40,988 bases of DNA from Gammaproteobacteria bacterium. GTDB taxonomy: Bacteria > Pseudomonadota > Gammaproteobacteria > Ga0077536. The notes beneath the pieces were generated by a model that was given only the letters and a program-made list of their open reading frames with translations, was not told the DNA's origin and searched no databases. The DNA is taken from the NCBI GenBank assembly GCA_009692265.1, contig SHZM01000032.1, positions 1-40,988 on the forward strand. Direction: 5' to 3'. A program made the translations under genes and the position numbers. Position 1 is the first letter of the stretch. Each line of letters begins with the position of its first letter. Below, piece after piece: positions 25,211 through 33,910 of the stretch.

Positions 25211-27358
25211 ATGGCGACACCTAAACGCCGCACACCCGTGGGCAAAAACTGGATTGCACTCGACGCCGGCGGGACCATGACTGATGCAGTCGTGGTGGAT
25301 GCGCAGGGCCAGTTCCTGGTCGGCAAATTCCTGACTAACAAACAAAACGAATCAATCAGTTTCCTGGGTGCGATTAAAGATGCCGCGGCGACCGTCGGCG
25401 GCACTCTCCGCGATACCTTGTCCGCCAGTGAAGTCGTCGTCTACGCCGGCACCATCATGTTAAACACCTTGCTGTCGCGCACCGGAGCGAAAGTCGGCTT
25501 GATGGTGACCCAGGGCTTTGAAGATTATCTGTTGATGGAAAAAGGCGAGGGGGGTTGGATTTCCTATCCCTACGCCGATCGCCTGCATACCGTCACGCAC
25601 CACCATGCCGAACCGACAATTCCGCGCAATCGGGTCGTTGGCGTGCAGGAGAGGCTGGATATGTTTGGAACCCTGGTGATCCCGTTACGGGTGAAAGACG
25701 TCCAGCAAAAAACTCGGGAGCTGCTTGAAGCCGGTGCCGAATCGATCGCGGTAATGTTTCTGTTCTCGCACATGAATCCGCTGCACGAACAGGCCGCGGC
25801 CAAGATCATCCGCAAAATCGACAAAAATATTCCGATCGTGCTGTCTTCCGCGATGGCGCCGACCCATAAAGAGTACACCCGACTTGCCAGCGTGGTGGCA
25901 CAGGCCTACGCCGGAGAACGCGCGCGCAAACATTTTTTGCAAGTCGAAGCCCGTGCGCGTGAAGAAGGCTTCAATCGCGAAGTTTCCACTTTGCTGGCGC
26001 ATGGCGGCACGGTACCGATCAGTACCCCTCGTTTATACGAATCCTATGTGTCCGGGCCGGTCGGAGGCGTTCTCGGTGGCCACTACGTAGGCGAAGTGAT
26101 CGGTTCCGGAAACGTAGTTTGCTGTGATATCGGAGGCACTAGTTTTGATGTCGGGATTATTCGAGACGGTTTGATTCCTATCATTCGCGAACCGACGTTG
26201 CTGTCGTTCCGCACGAATATTCCGATGATTGACACGAAATCCATCGGCGCCGGCATGGGCTCCGAGCTTGGCGTGCATCCGTTGACCGGCAAACTGACGG
26301 TCGGCCCCATGAGCGCGGGTTCAGATGTTGGGCGTTGTTTGCGCTGGCCGAAAACGACGATCACGGATTGCCATATCCTGCTCGGCTATCTCAACCCAAA
26401 ATACTTCCTGGGCGGTGATGTGCAGCTCGATCTCGATGCCGCGATTAAGGCGCTTGAGCCGATGGCGAAAAATTTCAACGTCGAAACATTCGAGTTCGCC
26501 GAACGCGCGCACCGCTTGGTTTGCGATTACATGCGTGAGTTTCTGGTTAACATGCTGCGCGGCCGCGGCTACGAAATCAGCGACTACGTCATGATGATGT
26601 ACGGCGGTGGCGGGCCGCTGGGCTTGACCGATGTGGTGGAGGGGCTCGAGTTCAAGGATGTCGTGACCTTTCCGTTCGCGGCGGTGTTTTCGGCCTTCGG
26701 GGTGTTGTGCGCACCACGCCGCTACCGCTATCACCAGAGCATTATTGCCGCGAGTCCGGCGGCCGATGAAGCTCCGCAGCGCCACGTCAAAGGCTTGGCG
26801 ATTGAATCGATTAATAATGCCTGGGCGCAGCTTGAGAAGCGCGCCGAAGACGACTTCAAGCTACACGGCTGGGATTTTAGAGACGCCAAATTGTCGCGTT
26901 CGGCGTACGTGCGGTTTACCAATCAACTCTCCGATTTTGAAGTGTTGTGGCTGGGCGAACGCTTGAGTTCGCTCGCTGATCTAACATCACTAATGCAACG
27001 CTTCGAAGCCGTTTACACCACCATTTATCCGAGCCAGGCGCTGTACAGCGAAGTGGGCTATCAAATTCTTGAAGTCGCCTTGACCGCCGATATCGTGACG
27101 CCTAAGCCGAAAATCCCCGAGCTGGCGCTGCAGGGACGCAAGCCTAATTCCGCAGCCGAGAAAGGCACCCGCAAAGTGTACTGGCGCGGAAAGCGGCAGG
27201 AGTTTCGGGTCTACGAAATGGATCCGTTGACCGCCGGCAATGTCATTAATGGCCCGGCGATTATCGAACACCCGGCGACGACGATGCTCATTCCGCCAGG
27301 GCATCACTGCGAGTTGGATAAGCGACGGTTGATCCACTATCGCTCAGGGCAGAAGTGA
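25211..27358 (+). CDS. acxA: acetone carboxylase-like beta subunit (HyuA/hydantoinase A family)
   Basis: A 715-residue ATP-using subunit of the hydantoinase/oxoprolinase/carboxylase superfamily. In acetone carboxylase the beta subunit (about 717 residues) activates bicarbonate and the enolised ketone with ATP. The nucleotide-binding loops are ALDAGGTMTDAVVVD near the N-terminus, SGPVGGVLGGHYVGE and CCDIGGTSFDVGII in the middle, and MMYGGGGPLG later. GGAGG at 25199-25203, 7 bases before the ATG, is near-consensus. The alpha-like subunit begins 9 bp after the stop and a gamma-like subunit follows, which is the acx gene order. Size and partner genes favour a ketone carboxylase over a hydantoinase; acetophenone-type substrates cannot be excluded. 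Confidence 0.86.
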   Translation: MATPKRRTPVGKNWIALDAGGTMTDAVVVDAQGQFLVGKFLTNKQNESISFLGAIKDAAATVGGTLRDTLSASEVVVYAGTIMLNTLLSRTGAKVGLMVTQGFEDYLLMEKGEGGWISYPYADRLHTVTHHHAEPTIPRNRVVGVQERLDMFGTLVIPLRVKDVQQKTRELLEAGAESIAVMFLFSHMNPLHEQAAAKIIRKIDKNIPIVLSSAMAPTHKEYTRLASVVAQAYAGERARKHFLQVEARAREEGFNREVSTLLAHGGTVPISTPRLYESYVSGPVGGVLGGHYVGEVIGSGNVVCCDIGGTSFDVGIIRDGLIPIIREPTLLSFRTNIPMIDTKSIGAGMGSELGVHPLTGKLTVGPMSAGSDVGRCLRWPKTTITDCHILLGYLNPKYFLGGDVQLDLDAAIKALEPMAKNFNVETFEFAERAHRLVCDYMREFLVNMLRGRGYEISDYVMMMYGGGGPLGLTDVVEGLEFKDVVTFPFAAVFSAFGVLCAPRRYRYHQSIIAASPAADEAPQRHVKGLAIESINNAWAQLEKRAEDDFKLHGWDFRDAKLSRSAYVRFTNQLSDFEVLWLGERLSSLADLTSLMQRFEAVYTTIYPSQALYSEVGYQILEVALTADIVTPKPKIPELALQGRKPNSAAEKGTRKVYWRGKRQEFRVYEMDPLTAGNVINGPAIIEHPATTMLIPPGHHCELDKRRLIHYRSGQK

Positions 27359-27367
27359 GGAACCACC

Positions 27368-29635
27368 ATGCACGCTAAAACGAAATCGCCCGCAACGAAG
27401 ATGACGCTCCTCGAACAACTCGACTATTCGGAGCGGCTGGTCACCGAAACGGGGCACTATCACGGCTTGAAGAAGCTCGCGGTCCACGACGCGGATCCGC
27501 TGAAGTTCGAGGCGTTTCACTCACGGATTTTGTCGACGATTATTTCGGTGCGCGACACCATGAAATACATCGCATCGAGTCCGGCAATCCGCGATTTCGA
27601 GGAGTTTGTGATCGGGCTCTACACGCCGGAGGGTGACGCGATTGCGCTGTCGACCGGCATCATGGTCCATGTGCATACCTTGTCCGAATTCATCAAATTC
27701 ATGATCCGGAACGGCTATGAGGACGATCCGAAAATCCGTTCAGGTGACATCTTCGAGAACAACGAAGCGTGGGCGGGTGGAGTACATACGCCGGACGTGA
27801 TGACCTGCATCCCAGTCTTTCACGGCGACATTTTAATCGCCTGGATCGGCGCGGTTTCGCACGAACTCGAGGCCGGGACTTACGAAGGTCCGGGAATGTC
27901 GGTGTTCGCACCCGATCGCTTTGGTGAAGGCCTGCACATCAGCGCGGAGAAGGTCGGTGAAAACGACCACTTTCGCAAAGACTATCTGTTGCGCTTAAAA
28001 ATGAATCTGCGCAATTCTAATTGGTGGAGTTTGGACGACAAAGCCAAACTTTCGGGGTGCCTGATGGTGCGGGAGGCGCTCGGCAAGATTATCGACCTTT
28101 ATAGCTTGGAGTATTACCAGCAAGGTGTGCGCGAACTGATCGAGGAAGGCCGCCGTAATTTTATCAAGCGAGTAAAAATGACGATGGTGCCGGGGGTGTA
28201 TCGCGGGGTGACGATGCCGGTGCATAAACGCTCGCATGTCGAGTTCGTGCATCCCTTGGCCAAAGGCGACTTTATCGATTTCGTGCACAACGAGATGACA
28301 GTGACTGCCGCCGGCCATGTCGAACTCGATTTCGAAGGATCGACCGGGTGGAGTTTCCACCCGTTCAATTGCGCGGTGGGCCCGATGAACGGCGGCTTCT
28401 GGATCACGCTCACCCAGCTCCTGAATTACGACGGTCGCGTGAATGACGGTGCCTACCTCGCGGTGAAGCAGTACCTGCCCGAAGGTTCGATCGTCAACGC
28501 CAACTATGCCGGCGCGGCGACCTCCCTCGCCTGGTGGACGTTGATCCCGATCTTCGCGAACGTCTGGCGCATGATCGGCATGAGCTGGTACGCCCGTGGC
28601 TTTATCGAAGAGATCCTGATGTCGACTCCCACCTGTATGGCCGGGGTCGCGGGCTTCGATCAGTACGGGCAACACACGGGATATCAGAATTTTGAGATGG
28701 CCGGCGAAAGCTGCGGCGCGCGCGGGGTCGCCGATGGGCTCGACTGCGGCAGCCCAATCTGGAATTCGGAAGGGATCCAGGGCGACGCCGAGGTCTGGGA
28801 AATGACCGGACCAAACGTCTATCTTGGCCGCGCATTTTCAGCAAATCATCAGGCCTTCGGCCGTTATCGCGGCGGCCAGGGCTGGCAGTCGTTATGGATG
28901 GTGCGGGGTTCGCGTCTGGTCAATGTCACGTTAACGGGTTCGGGCTGCCAGAACGGCGGCGTGTTTCATAAGGGTTTATTCGGCGGCTACCCTTCACCGG
29001 GCTGGAAGTGCCTGTGGGCGCAGGGCACGAACCTGAAGGCGTTAATCGACAGGGGTAAGAAGGTTCCGCAAAGCGTTAACGAAGCCGAGGAAATGCTGAA
29101 GGATGGGCGGCTCAAGGCGAAGCGATGGTACTGTGGTCCGCTCAATCAATGGTCACCGAACATGGCGGACTACGATCTGTTCGGCGTGATTTATCAGGGC
29201 GGTTCCGGCTATGGTGATCCGCTCGCGCGCGACCCCGCGTTAATCGAGAAGGATCTGACGAACGGCCTCTTGACCAAGGACATCGCGAAGAAAATTTACG
29301 GCTTCGACGGTGACAAAACAGCTGACCGCCGCGCGACAATGTGCCAGCGACGACTGCGAGAATCGGTGCCGGCACACACGTGGTGGAGGAAGGAGCGGGG
29401 GCGGGCGAAGAAAGGAGATGTCTCCAAAGTCGTGTCCGAAACCTTTGCCCGCTCCGCGCAACTTTCGACTAAGTTGAAGGATCTCTATCTTGAATTCTGG
29501 CGGCTCAAGGAATTTCCGTATAAGGACACCGGATCCGCGGATTTTCAAGTCGAGGCACCAACGGGCTTTTACTATCCGAAGTCGGCGAGGAAACCGGCGG
29601 AGCCGGTGAAGAAACCAACCAGGAAGCGACAATGA
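27368..29635 (+). CDS. acxB: acetone carboxylase-like alpha subunit (HyuB/hydantoinase B family)
   Basis: A 755-residue partner of the preceding gene; the acetone carboxylase alpha subunit is about 776 residues and holds the Mn(II) centre where the C-C bond forms. A His-x2-Asp...His set is kept: His140, Asp143 (GGVHTPDV) and His165 (VSHELEAG). The order and spacing (3 and 25 residues) match those I recall for the metal ligands of the Xanthobacter enzyme. ENNEAWAGG just before is the family's NDxxxGG region. The C-terminal 60 residues are Lys/Pro-rich and probably disordered. AGGAA precedes the ATG by 6 bases. Translation is probably linked to the beta subunit. Confidence 0.86.
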   Translation: MHAKTKSPATKMTLLEQLDYSERLVTETGHYHGLKKLAVHDADPLKFEAFHSRILSTIISVRDTMKYIASSPAIRDFEEFVIGLYTPEGDAIALSTGIMVHVHTLSEFIKFMIRNGYEDDPKIRSGDIFENNEAWAGGVHTPDVMTCIPVFHGDILIAWIGAVSHELEAGTYEGPGMSVFAPDRFGEGLHISAEKVGENDHFRKDYLLRLKMNLRNSNWWSLDDKAKLSGCLMVREALGKIIDLYSLEYYQQGVRELIEEGRRNFIKRVKMTMVPGVYRGVTMPVHKRSHVEFVHPLAKGDFIDFVHNEMTVTAAGHVELDFEGSTGWSFHPFNCAVGPMNGGFWITLTQLLNYDGRVNDGAYLAVKQYLPEGSIVNANYAGAATSLAWWTLIPIFANVWRMIGMSWYARGFIEEILMSTPTCMAGVAGFDQYGQHTGYQNFEMAGESCGARGVADGLDCGSPIWNSEGIQGDAEVWEMTGPNVYLGRAFSANHQAFGRYRGGQGWQSLWMVRGSRLVNVTLTGSGCQNGGVFHKGLFGGYPSPGWKCLWAQGTNLKALIDRGKKVPQSVNEAEEMLKDGRLKAKRWYCGPLNQWSPNMADYDLFGVIYQGGSGYGDPLARDPALIEKDLTNGLLTKDIAKKIYGFDGDKTADRRATMCQRRLRESVPAHTWWRKERGRAKKGDVSKVVSETFARSAQLSTKLKDLYLEFWRLKEFPYKDTGSADFQVEAPTGFYYPKSARKPAEPVKKPTRKRQ

Positions 29636-29713
29636 GGCAGCCGCCACTTACGAAGATGACCGGTGCGTGTCGTTGCTGTGGGCCGCAAGTGAAGTAGATC
29701 TAGGAGAAACCCC

Positions 29714-30220
29714 ATGTCTGAGCAAGCGAACAGTCAAGAAGTCACCCGTGCGCTGCAAGATCGCGCACTCGCGTGGCCAGATCTGTTAAAGCTGATGCGA
29801 GAACCGAAGGCCAGCACCCGGTTCGATGAAACGATCGCCGTGATGCAGGCGGCGGTAACCTGGAAAGAGTCCATCCTGTTACCGCTGGGAGAAAACCTGT
29901 TTATTGTGAACAAGAAGGGCCGGGCGATCATCAAAACCACCGCCGGCGCGGAGCTCTGCGCGTGGAACGAAAACTGGAAAATGCAGTGTCGGGTGATCGT
30001 GCGACGTTCGCGTAAAGATCTGGAAAAGGTCTTTCCCGTCGAGCATCTCACGATCGATAGCGCGTTGGTCGAACTGCGCGAATGGATTTGTCCCCTCAGC
30101 GGGACGCTACTGGACGTCGATTGCGTACCGCCGACTTATCCGGTCGAAATTGATTTCACGCCGGACTTGAAAGCATTTTACGAGGACTGGCTGGGGCGCG
30201 AATTGCCGGTGAAATTGTAA
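29714..30220 (+). CDS. acxC: acetone carboxylase-like gamma subunit with degenerate zinc site
   Basis: A 168-residue small subunit, the same length as AcxC of known acetone carboxylases. The conserved body is clear: ILLPLGENLFIV, CAWNENWKMQCRVIVR, and LREWICPLSGTLLDVDCVPPTYPVEIDF with FYEDWLGRELP. Canonical AcxC, as I recall it, carries CxCGHxFC and CPxCG, which bind zinc. Here the first two Cys are Thr75 and Ala77, and the last is Ser129; only Cys82 and Cys126 remain. AGGAG at 29701-29705 lies 8 bases before the ATG. Its presence distinguishes this operon from HyuAB hydantoinases and oxoprolinases, which have no such subunit. Confidence 0.85.
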   Translation: MSEQANSQEVTRALQDRALAWPDLLKLMREPKASTRFDETIAVMQAAVTWKESILLPLGENLFIVNKKGRAIIKTTAGAELCAWNENWKMQCRVIVRRSRKDLEKVFPVEHLTIDSALVELREWICPLSGTLLDVDCVPPTYPVEIDFTPDLKAFYEDWLGRELPVKL

Positions 30221-30325
30221 GACCATAGTTCCCTGTCGAAGGTCGCGGCCCTAGCTGCGCAGGGAGTATCTCCTCGCCACCCGCGGGCGTATAGTGCCAA
30301 TCAAACCACACTCTAGGAGGTCACC

Positions 30326-31345
30326 ATGCGTTTCGGTGTAATGCACGATTTCCGTAATCCCAAGCGCTGGCATATTCCTTCGCCGGCGTTCTACCAGGCC
30401 ATGATTGATCAAGTGATCACGATGGAGCAGCTCGGGTATGACCATGTCTGGTTGACGGAACACCACTTTACCGAGGACGCCTACAATCCCGTACCGCTGA
30501 CGATGGCGGCTGTGCTCGCGGCGCGCACCCAGCGGATTCGGATCGGTACCTTCGTGATGTTGATGCCGTTTCTGCATCCGGTACGCGCGGCCGAAGAGGT
30601 TATCCTGGCGGATATCCTGTCGAACGGACGCTTCGATCTCGGCGTCGGCCAAGGCTACACCCACGAAGAGTTCGATGCGTTCTGCATGAATCGCAAGGAG
30701 CGCACCGCGCGCTTTGAAGAAGGCATCACCCTTGTGCGCAAGCTTCTAGCGGACGAAAACGTCACCTTCGAGGGTCGCTTCACGCAGGTTAAAAACATGA
30801 CCTTGATGCCGCGTGGTGTCCAGCAACCGCAGCCATTGTGGATCGGCGCGCGCGGACCCAAGGCTACGCGGCGCGCGGCTGAGATGGGTGCGAACTTGAT
30901 GACCACGCTCGGTCCTGATCCGGTGCCGCTGTACCTTGAGACTCTGAAATCCCTGGGTCGCGATCCCAAGCAATTCAAAATCGCGCAACTGCGGATGCTG
31001 TATTGCGCCGAGACCGAAGACCAGGCCTGGGCGGACGCACAACATCATTTATGGCATGTCTTCGATTACTACCGCGGCGTACTGTCGCGCTCGAACGATG
31101 TGGAAGGCGACGCCGCGCCGTGGCCGATCTCACGCGCCGAGGAACTCAGGGACTCGCCGATGGCGGCGGATTTATTCATCGGTACCCCGGACCAGATCGT
31201 CGCCAAGCTCGACACGTTTTGTAAAAACCACGTGTGTACCGATTTTATCATGTCCACGCACTTCGCCGGGATCGATCCCAAGAAGAGCACGCGCTCGCTC
31301 GAGTTGTTCGCACAGGAAGTCATGCCCGCCTTCAGAAGTCGCTGA
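30326..31345 (+). CDS. LLM class flavin-dependent oxidoreductase (luciferase-like monooxygenase)
   Basis: A 339-residue TIM-barrel enzyme of the bacterial luciferase family, using FMN or F420. The start MRFGVMHDFRNP, the core YDHVWLTEHHF, RIRIGTFVMLMPFLHPVRAAEEVILADILSNGRFDLGVGQGY and PLWIGARGPKATRRAAEMG are all characteristic. The His-His after TE sits at the substrate/flavin side. The ribosome-binding site AGGAGG (30315-30320) is consensus, 5 bases from the ATG. TATAGT at 30290-30295 may be a -10 box. It heads a tight operon of five genes, with a 2-bp gap to the next LLM gene. A flavin reductase partner is not seen in the window. Confidence 0.93.
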   Translation: MRFGVMHDFRNPKRWHIPSPAFYQAMIDQVITMEQLGYDHVWLTEHHFTEDAYNPVPLTMAAVLAARTQRIRIGTFVMLMPFLHPVRAAEEVILADILSNGRFDLGVGQGYTHEEFDAFCMNRKERTARFEEGITLVRKLLADENVTFEGRFTQVKNMTLMPRGVQQPQPLWIGARGPKATRRAAEMGANLMTTLGPDPVPLYLETLKSLGRDPKQFKIAQLRMLYCAETEDQAWADAQHHLWHVFDYYRGVLSRSNDVEGDAAPWPISRAEELRDSPMAADLFIGTPDQIVAKLDTFCKNHVCTDFIMSTHFAGIDPKKSTRSLELFAQEVMPAFRSR

Positions 31346-31347
31346 GT

Positions 31348-32154
31348 ATGCGGCTTGGCGTGATGGTGAGAAATATGGGGTCAGCCTCGACCCCGGCAAT
31401 CATTGCCGAGTGTGGGCGGTATGCGGAGCAGGCGGGGATGTCCGACGTTTGGGTCTGCGATCACATCGCGATCCCACGCGAAGAATCCGAGGGCTCGGGC
31501 GGGAGGTATCTGGATCCGTTGGCGACGCTCGCCTTTCTCGCGGGTGTGACAACCCGGGTCGGACTCGGTGTCACGGTATTGATCGTGCCGTATCGCCCTG
31601 CGTTGCCGACCGCGAAATGGGTGGCGAGCGTGCAGGAGTTGTCGAACAATCGCCTGCAGCTCGGGGTCGGGGTGGGCTGGATGGAAGCTGAGTTTCGCGC
31701 GCTCGGTGTCGAGCGCAAACGTCGCGGCGCGATTACCGATGAAACCCTGGCGTTCCTCGACGATTGCTTCGCGCACGACGAAGTGTCGCTCAACGGCCAG
31801 AAGTTTTTATTCAATCCCCGTCCCGCGAAGCCACCGGTCTTGATTGGCGGCGCTGGCGATCACTGTCTTGAGCGGGTCGTCCGCTTCGGCGATGGTTGGA
31901 TGCCGATGCAAAGCGATCCCGATAAATTGCAGGCACCAATTTTAGCGCTGCAAGGCAAGATGGCGGCTGCCGGTAAATCGCCGCCGTCGGTGGTCCCGTT
32001 GGGCGGGTTGCCGATAGATGATCCTCAAGCCGCGCGGGATCGCTTAGAGAAATTAGCGGCGATCGGCGTTACCGGCTTCATCCACGCGGGGCGCTACACC
32101 ACGAGCGACGAGTTTAAGGTGGTGGTTGATCAATTGAGCAAAGTACAAAGCTAG
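31348..32154 (+). CDS. second LLM class flavin/F420-type oxidoreductase
   Basis: A 268-residue luciferase-like enzyme, shorter than its neighbour and of the TIGR03619-like (F420-dependent type) branch. It starts MRLGVMVRNMG and contains DVWVCDHIAIP, RVGLGVTVLIVPYRPALPTAKWVASVQELSNNRLQLGVGVGWM and PPVLIGGAGDHCLERVVRFGDGWMP. The ATG at 31348 is 2 bp after the stop of the first LLM gene; the frame is open further upstream but those residues overlap that gene in another frame. No separate ribosome-binding site is evident, so translation is probably coupled. Whether this host makes F420 cannot be judged from the window. Confidence 0.92.
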   Translation: MRLGVMVRNMGSASTPAIIAECGRYAEQAGMSDVWVCDHIAIPREESEGSGGRYLDPLATLAFLAGVTTRVGLGVTVLIVPYRPALPTAKWVASVQELSNNRLQLGVGVGWMEAEFRALGVERKRRGAITDETLAFLDDCFAHDEVSLNGQKFLFNPRPAKPPVLIGGAGDHCLERVVRFGDGWMPMQSDPDKLQAPILALQGKMAAAGKSPPSVVPLGGLPIDDPQAARDRLEKLAAIGVTGFIHAGRYTTSDEFKVVVDQLSKVQS

Positions 32155-32159
32155 GTTGC

Positions 32160-33050
32160 GTGGACTCCGGCGCGACCTGCGTTCGATTGCCGTATACGCC
32201 GCCGTACGATTGGGCCGCGATCAGCGCTTTTCTCGCGGCACGCGCGATCCCGGGCGTCGAGTGGGTGGATGAAGCAGGCGCGTACCACCGTTCGATCGCG
32301 GTGGGAGATGCTCACGGCACTGCCCGAATCGAAGCCGGCAACGGTGCTGGTTTAATTGCCACCCTTCACTTTCCACACGCGCGGGATCACACGGCGATAA
32401 CGGAACGCCTTGGCCGTGTTTTCGATCTGGGCGCGGACCCGCTCGCAATCGGCGCGCATCTCAGCCTGGACCGCACCTTGGCGCTGCTCGTTCAAGCCCA
32501 CCCCGGCCTGCGCATGCCGCGCGGATGGGATGGCTTTGAGATCGCAGTGCGCGCCATCCTCGGACAACAGATCACGGTCAGCGCCGCGACTAAACTCGCA
32601 GGGAAATTAGTCGCGGCCCATGGTGTTGCGTTGAACACACCGTATCGCGGGATCACCCATGTGTTTCCTTCCGCGGCGCGCCTTGCCGTCGCGGACCTTC
32701 AGACCTTGGGTATGCCAGGCGCGCGTGCACGCGCGTTGTCCGCGATTGCCGCTGCCGTAGTCGTCGATCCGGAATTGTTGAGTCCGATGCGACCGCTTGA
32801 GGCAACTCTCCAGCGCCTGCGAAGCCTTCCCGGGATCGGCGAGTGGACCGCGCAATACATCGCAATGCGCGCGCTCGGCTCGCCCGATGCGTTGCCGGTC
32901 GCCGATATCGGCCTGCTGCGCGCGCTTGCCGATCTCGACGGTCGGCGCCCGACGGCCGCGGAGCTGCTCGCGCGTGCGGAAGCCTGGCGGCCCTGGCGCA
33001 CCTACGCCGTGATTCATCTGTGGACGGGCGGTTCGTCCGCGCGGAGGTAA
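32160..33050 (+). CDS. alkA: DNA-3-methyladenine glycosylase II (AlkA-type)
   Basis: A 296-residue base-excision glycosylase that removes alkylated purines from DNA. The N-terminal AlkA_N-like domain spans about 1-115. The helix-hairpin-helix core follows: GFEIAVRAILGQQITVSAATKLAG, then the hairpin LPGIGEWTA (223-231) and the catalytic Asp249 in VADIGLLRAL. There is no Ada domain fused, unlike many AlkA homologues. GTG start at 32160, 5 bp after the second LLM gene and 4 bp before ogt. It thus shares a transcript with two flavin oxidoreductases and the direct-reversal enzyme Ogt. Cytoplasmic. Confidence 0.94.
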   Translation: MDSGATCVRLPYTPPYDWAAISAFLAARAIPGVEWVDEAGAYHRSIAVGDAHGTARIEAGNGAGLIATLHFPHARDHTAITERLGRVFDLGADPLAIGAHLSLDRTLALLVQAHPGLRMPRGWDGFEIAVRAILGQQITVSAATKLAGKLVAAHGVALNTPYRGITHVFPSAARLAVADLQTLGMPGARARALSAIAAAVVVDPELLSPMRPLEATLQRLRSLPGIGEWTAQYIAMRALGSPDALPVADIGLLRALADLDGRRPTAAELLARAEAWRPWRTYAVIHLWTGGSSARR

Positions 33051-33054
33051 ATTA

Positions 33055-33588
33055 ATGCCAGCCATTGAGGCTCTCTTTATCGACGAAGTGCCCTCGCCGA
33101 CGGGTACGCTGTTCGTCGTCTTTGATGCCGAGGCTAACCTTCGGGCGATTGACTGGACCGATTATGAGGCGCGGATGCTCCGCTTGCTGCGACTCCATTA
33201 CGGCACGGACGGAATCGGGTATTGCCTGCGACGGCAGGCCCTGCCGCTGGCGAGCCGTCGTGCCTTTGACGCGTATTTCGCTGGCGAGCTGCGGGCGCTG
33301 GAACATTTGGCGGTGCGGACCAATGGCACGGAATTCCAGCGCGAAGTCTGGCGCGCGCTCCGCACCATCCCACCGGGTACCACCATGAGCTACGGCGCGC
33401 TCGCGGCCAGGCTCGGTCGCCCGAAAGCCGTGCGCGCCGTGGGTCTTGCGAACGGCGCTAATCCGATCGGCATCGTGGTGCCGTGCCATCGGGTAATCGG
33501 GGCCAATGGCGCGCTAACCGGTTACGGCGGCGGCTTGGAGCGCAAGCGCTGGCTGCTTGTACATGAAGGCGTTCTTCTGGATCTTTGA
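33055..33588 (+). CDS. ogt: methylated-DNA--protein-cysteine methyltransferase (Ogt)
   Basis: A 177-residue suicide repair protein that takes O6-alkyl groups from guanine onto its active Cys. The motif [26 protein letters not shown] has the acceptor Cys144. [22 protein letters not shown] is the DNA-binding helix-turn-helix, and the Arg finger is the Arg in KAVRAVG. The N-terminal ribonuclease-H-like domain is about 85 residues. The ATG at 33055 follows the alkA stop by 4 bp. It is the constitutive Ogt type, without the Ada regulatory domain. Confidence 0.95.
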   Translation: MPAIEALFIDEVPSPTGTLFVVFDAEANLRAIDWTDYEARMLRLLRLHYGTDGIGYCLRRQALPLASRRAFDAYFAGELRALEHLAVRTNGTEFQREVWRALRTIPPGTTMSYGALAARLGRPKAVRAVGLANGANPIGIVVPCHRVIGANGALTGYGGGLERKRWLLVHEGVLLDL

Positions 33589-33589
33589 T

Positions 33590-33910
33590 ATGCGACAGTG
33601 GCATCTCTACGTGCTGCGGACTCGATACGGCGCGCTCTACACCGGGATCACCACCGATGTCGCGCGCCGGCTTAATCAACACGGGGCCGGTACCGGTGCA
33701 AAAGCACTCCGTTCGCGCGGGCCTCTCGCGTTGGTTTATCAAGTCCCTATCGGGAGTCGCGGTTCGGCCTTGCGCGCCGAACTCGCCGTGAAGAAGCTGC
33801 CGAAAGCGCGCAAAGAAGCGTTGGTAATCGCGCAGCCCGACGGACCGACCTTGTGCGCGCGGCTGCACGTGCCAGCTGAGTATCGCCCAAAAGGTGTCAG
33901 CGGGCGATGA
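33590..33910 (+). CDS. GIY-YIG endonuclease domain protein (YhbQ/UPF0213-like)
   Basis: A 106-residue single-domain GIY-YIG protein. [28 protein letters not shown] holds the two motif strands (LYV for GIY and YTG for YIG), the Arg of RRLNQH and its His. The catalytic-type Glu is in [11 protein letters not shown]. YhbQ-type proteins are thought to nick or bind damaged or branched DNA. The ATG at 33590 comes 1 base after the ogt stop, so it ends the LLM-LLM-alkA-ogt operon. Its 3' end overlaps the convergent LLM gene by 14 bp. An in-frame start at 33557 inside ogt is less likely. Confidence 0.9.
   Translation: MRQWHLYVLRTRYGALYTGITTDVARRLNQHGAGTGAKALRSRGPLALVYQVPIGSRGSALRAELAVKKLPKARKEALVIAQPDGPTLCARLHVPAEYRPKGVSGR

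Noticed and set aside
27995-28675. 226-residue minus-strand ORF
   Set aside because: Shadow of the carboxylase alpha subunit, which is well supported by family motifs.
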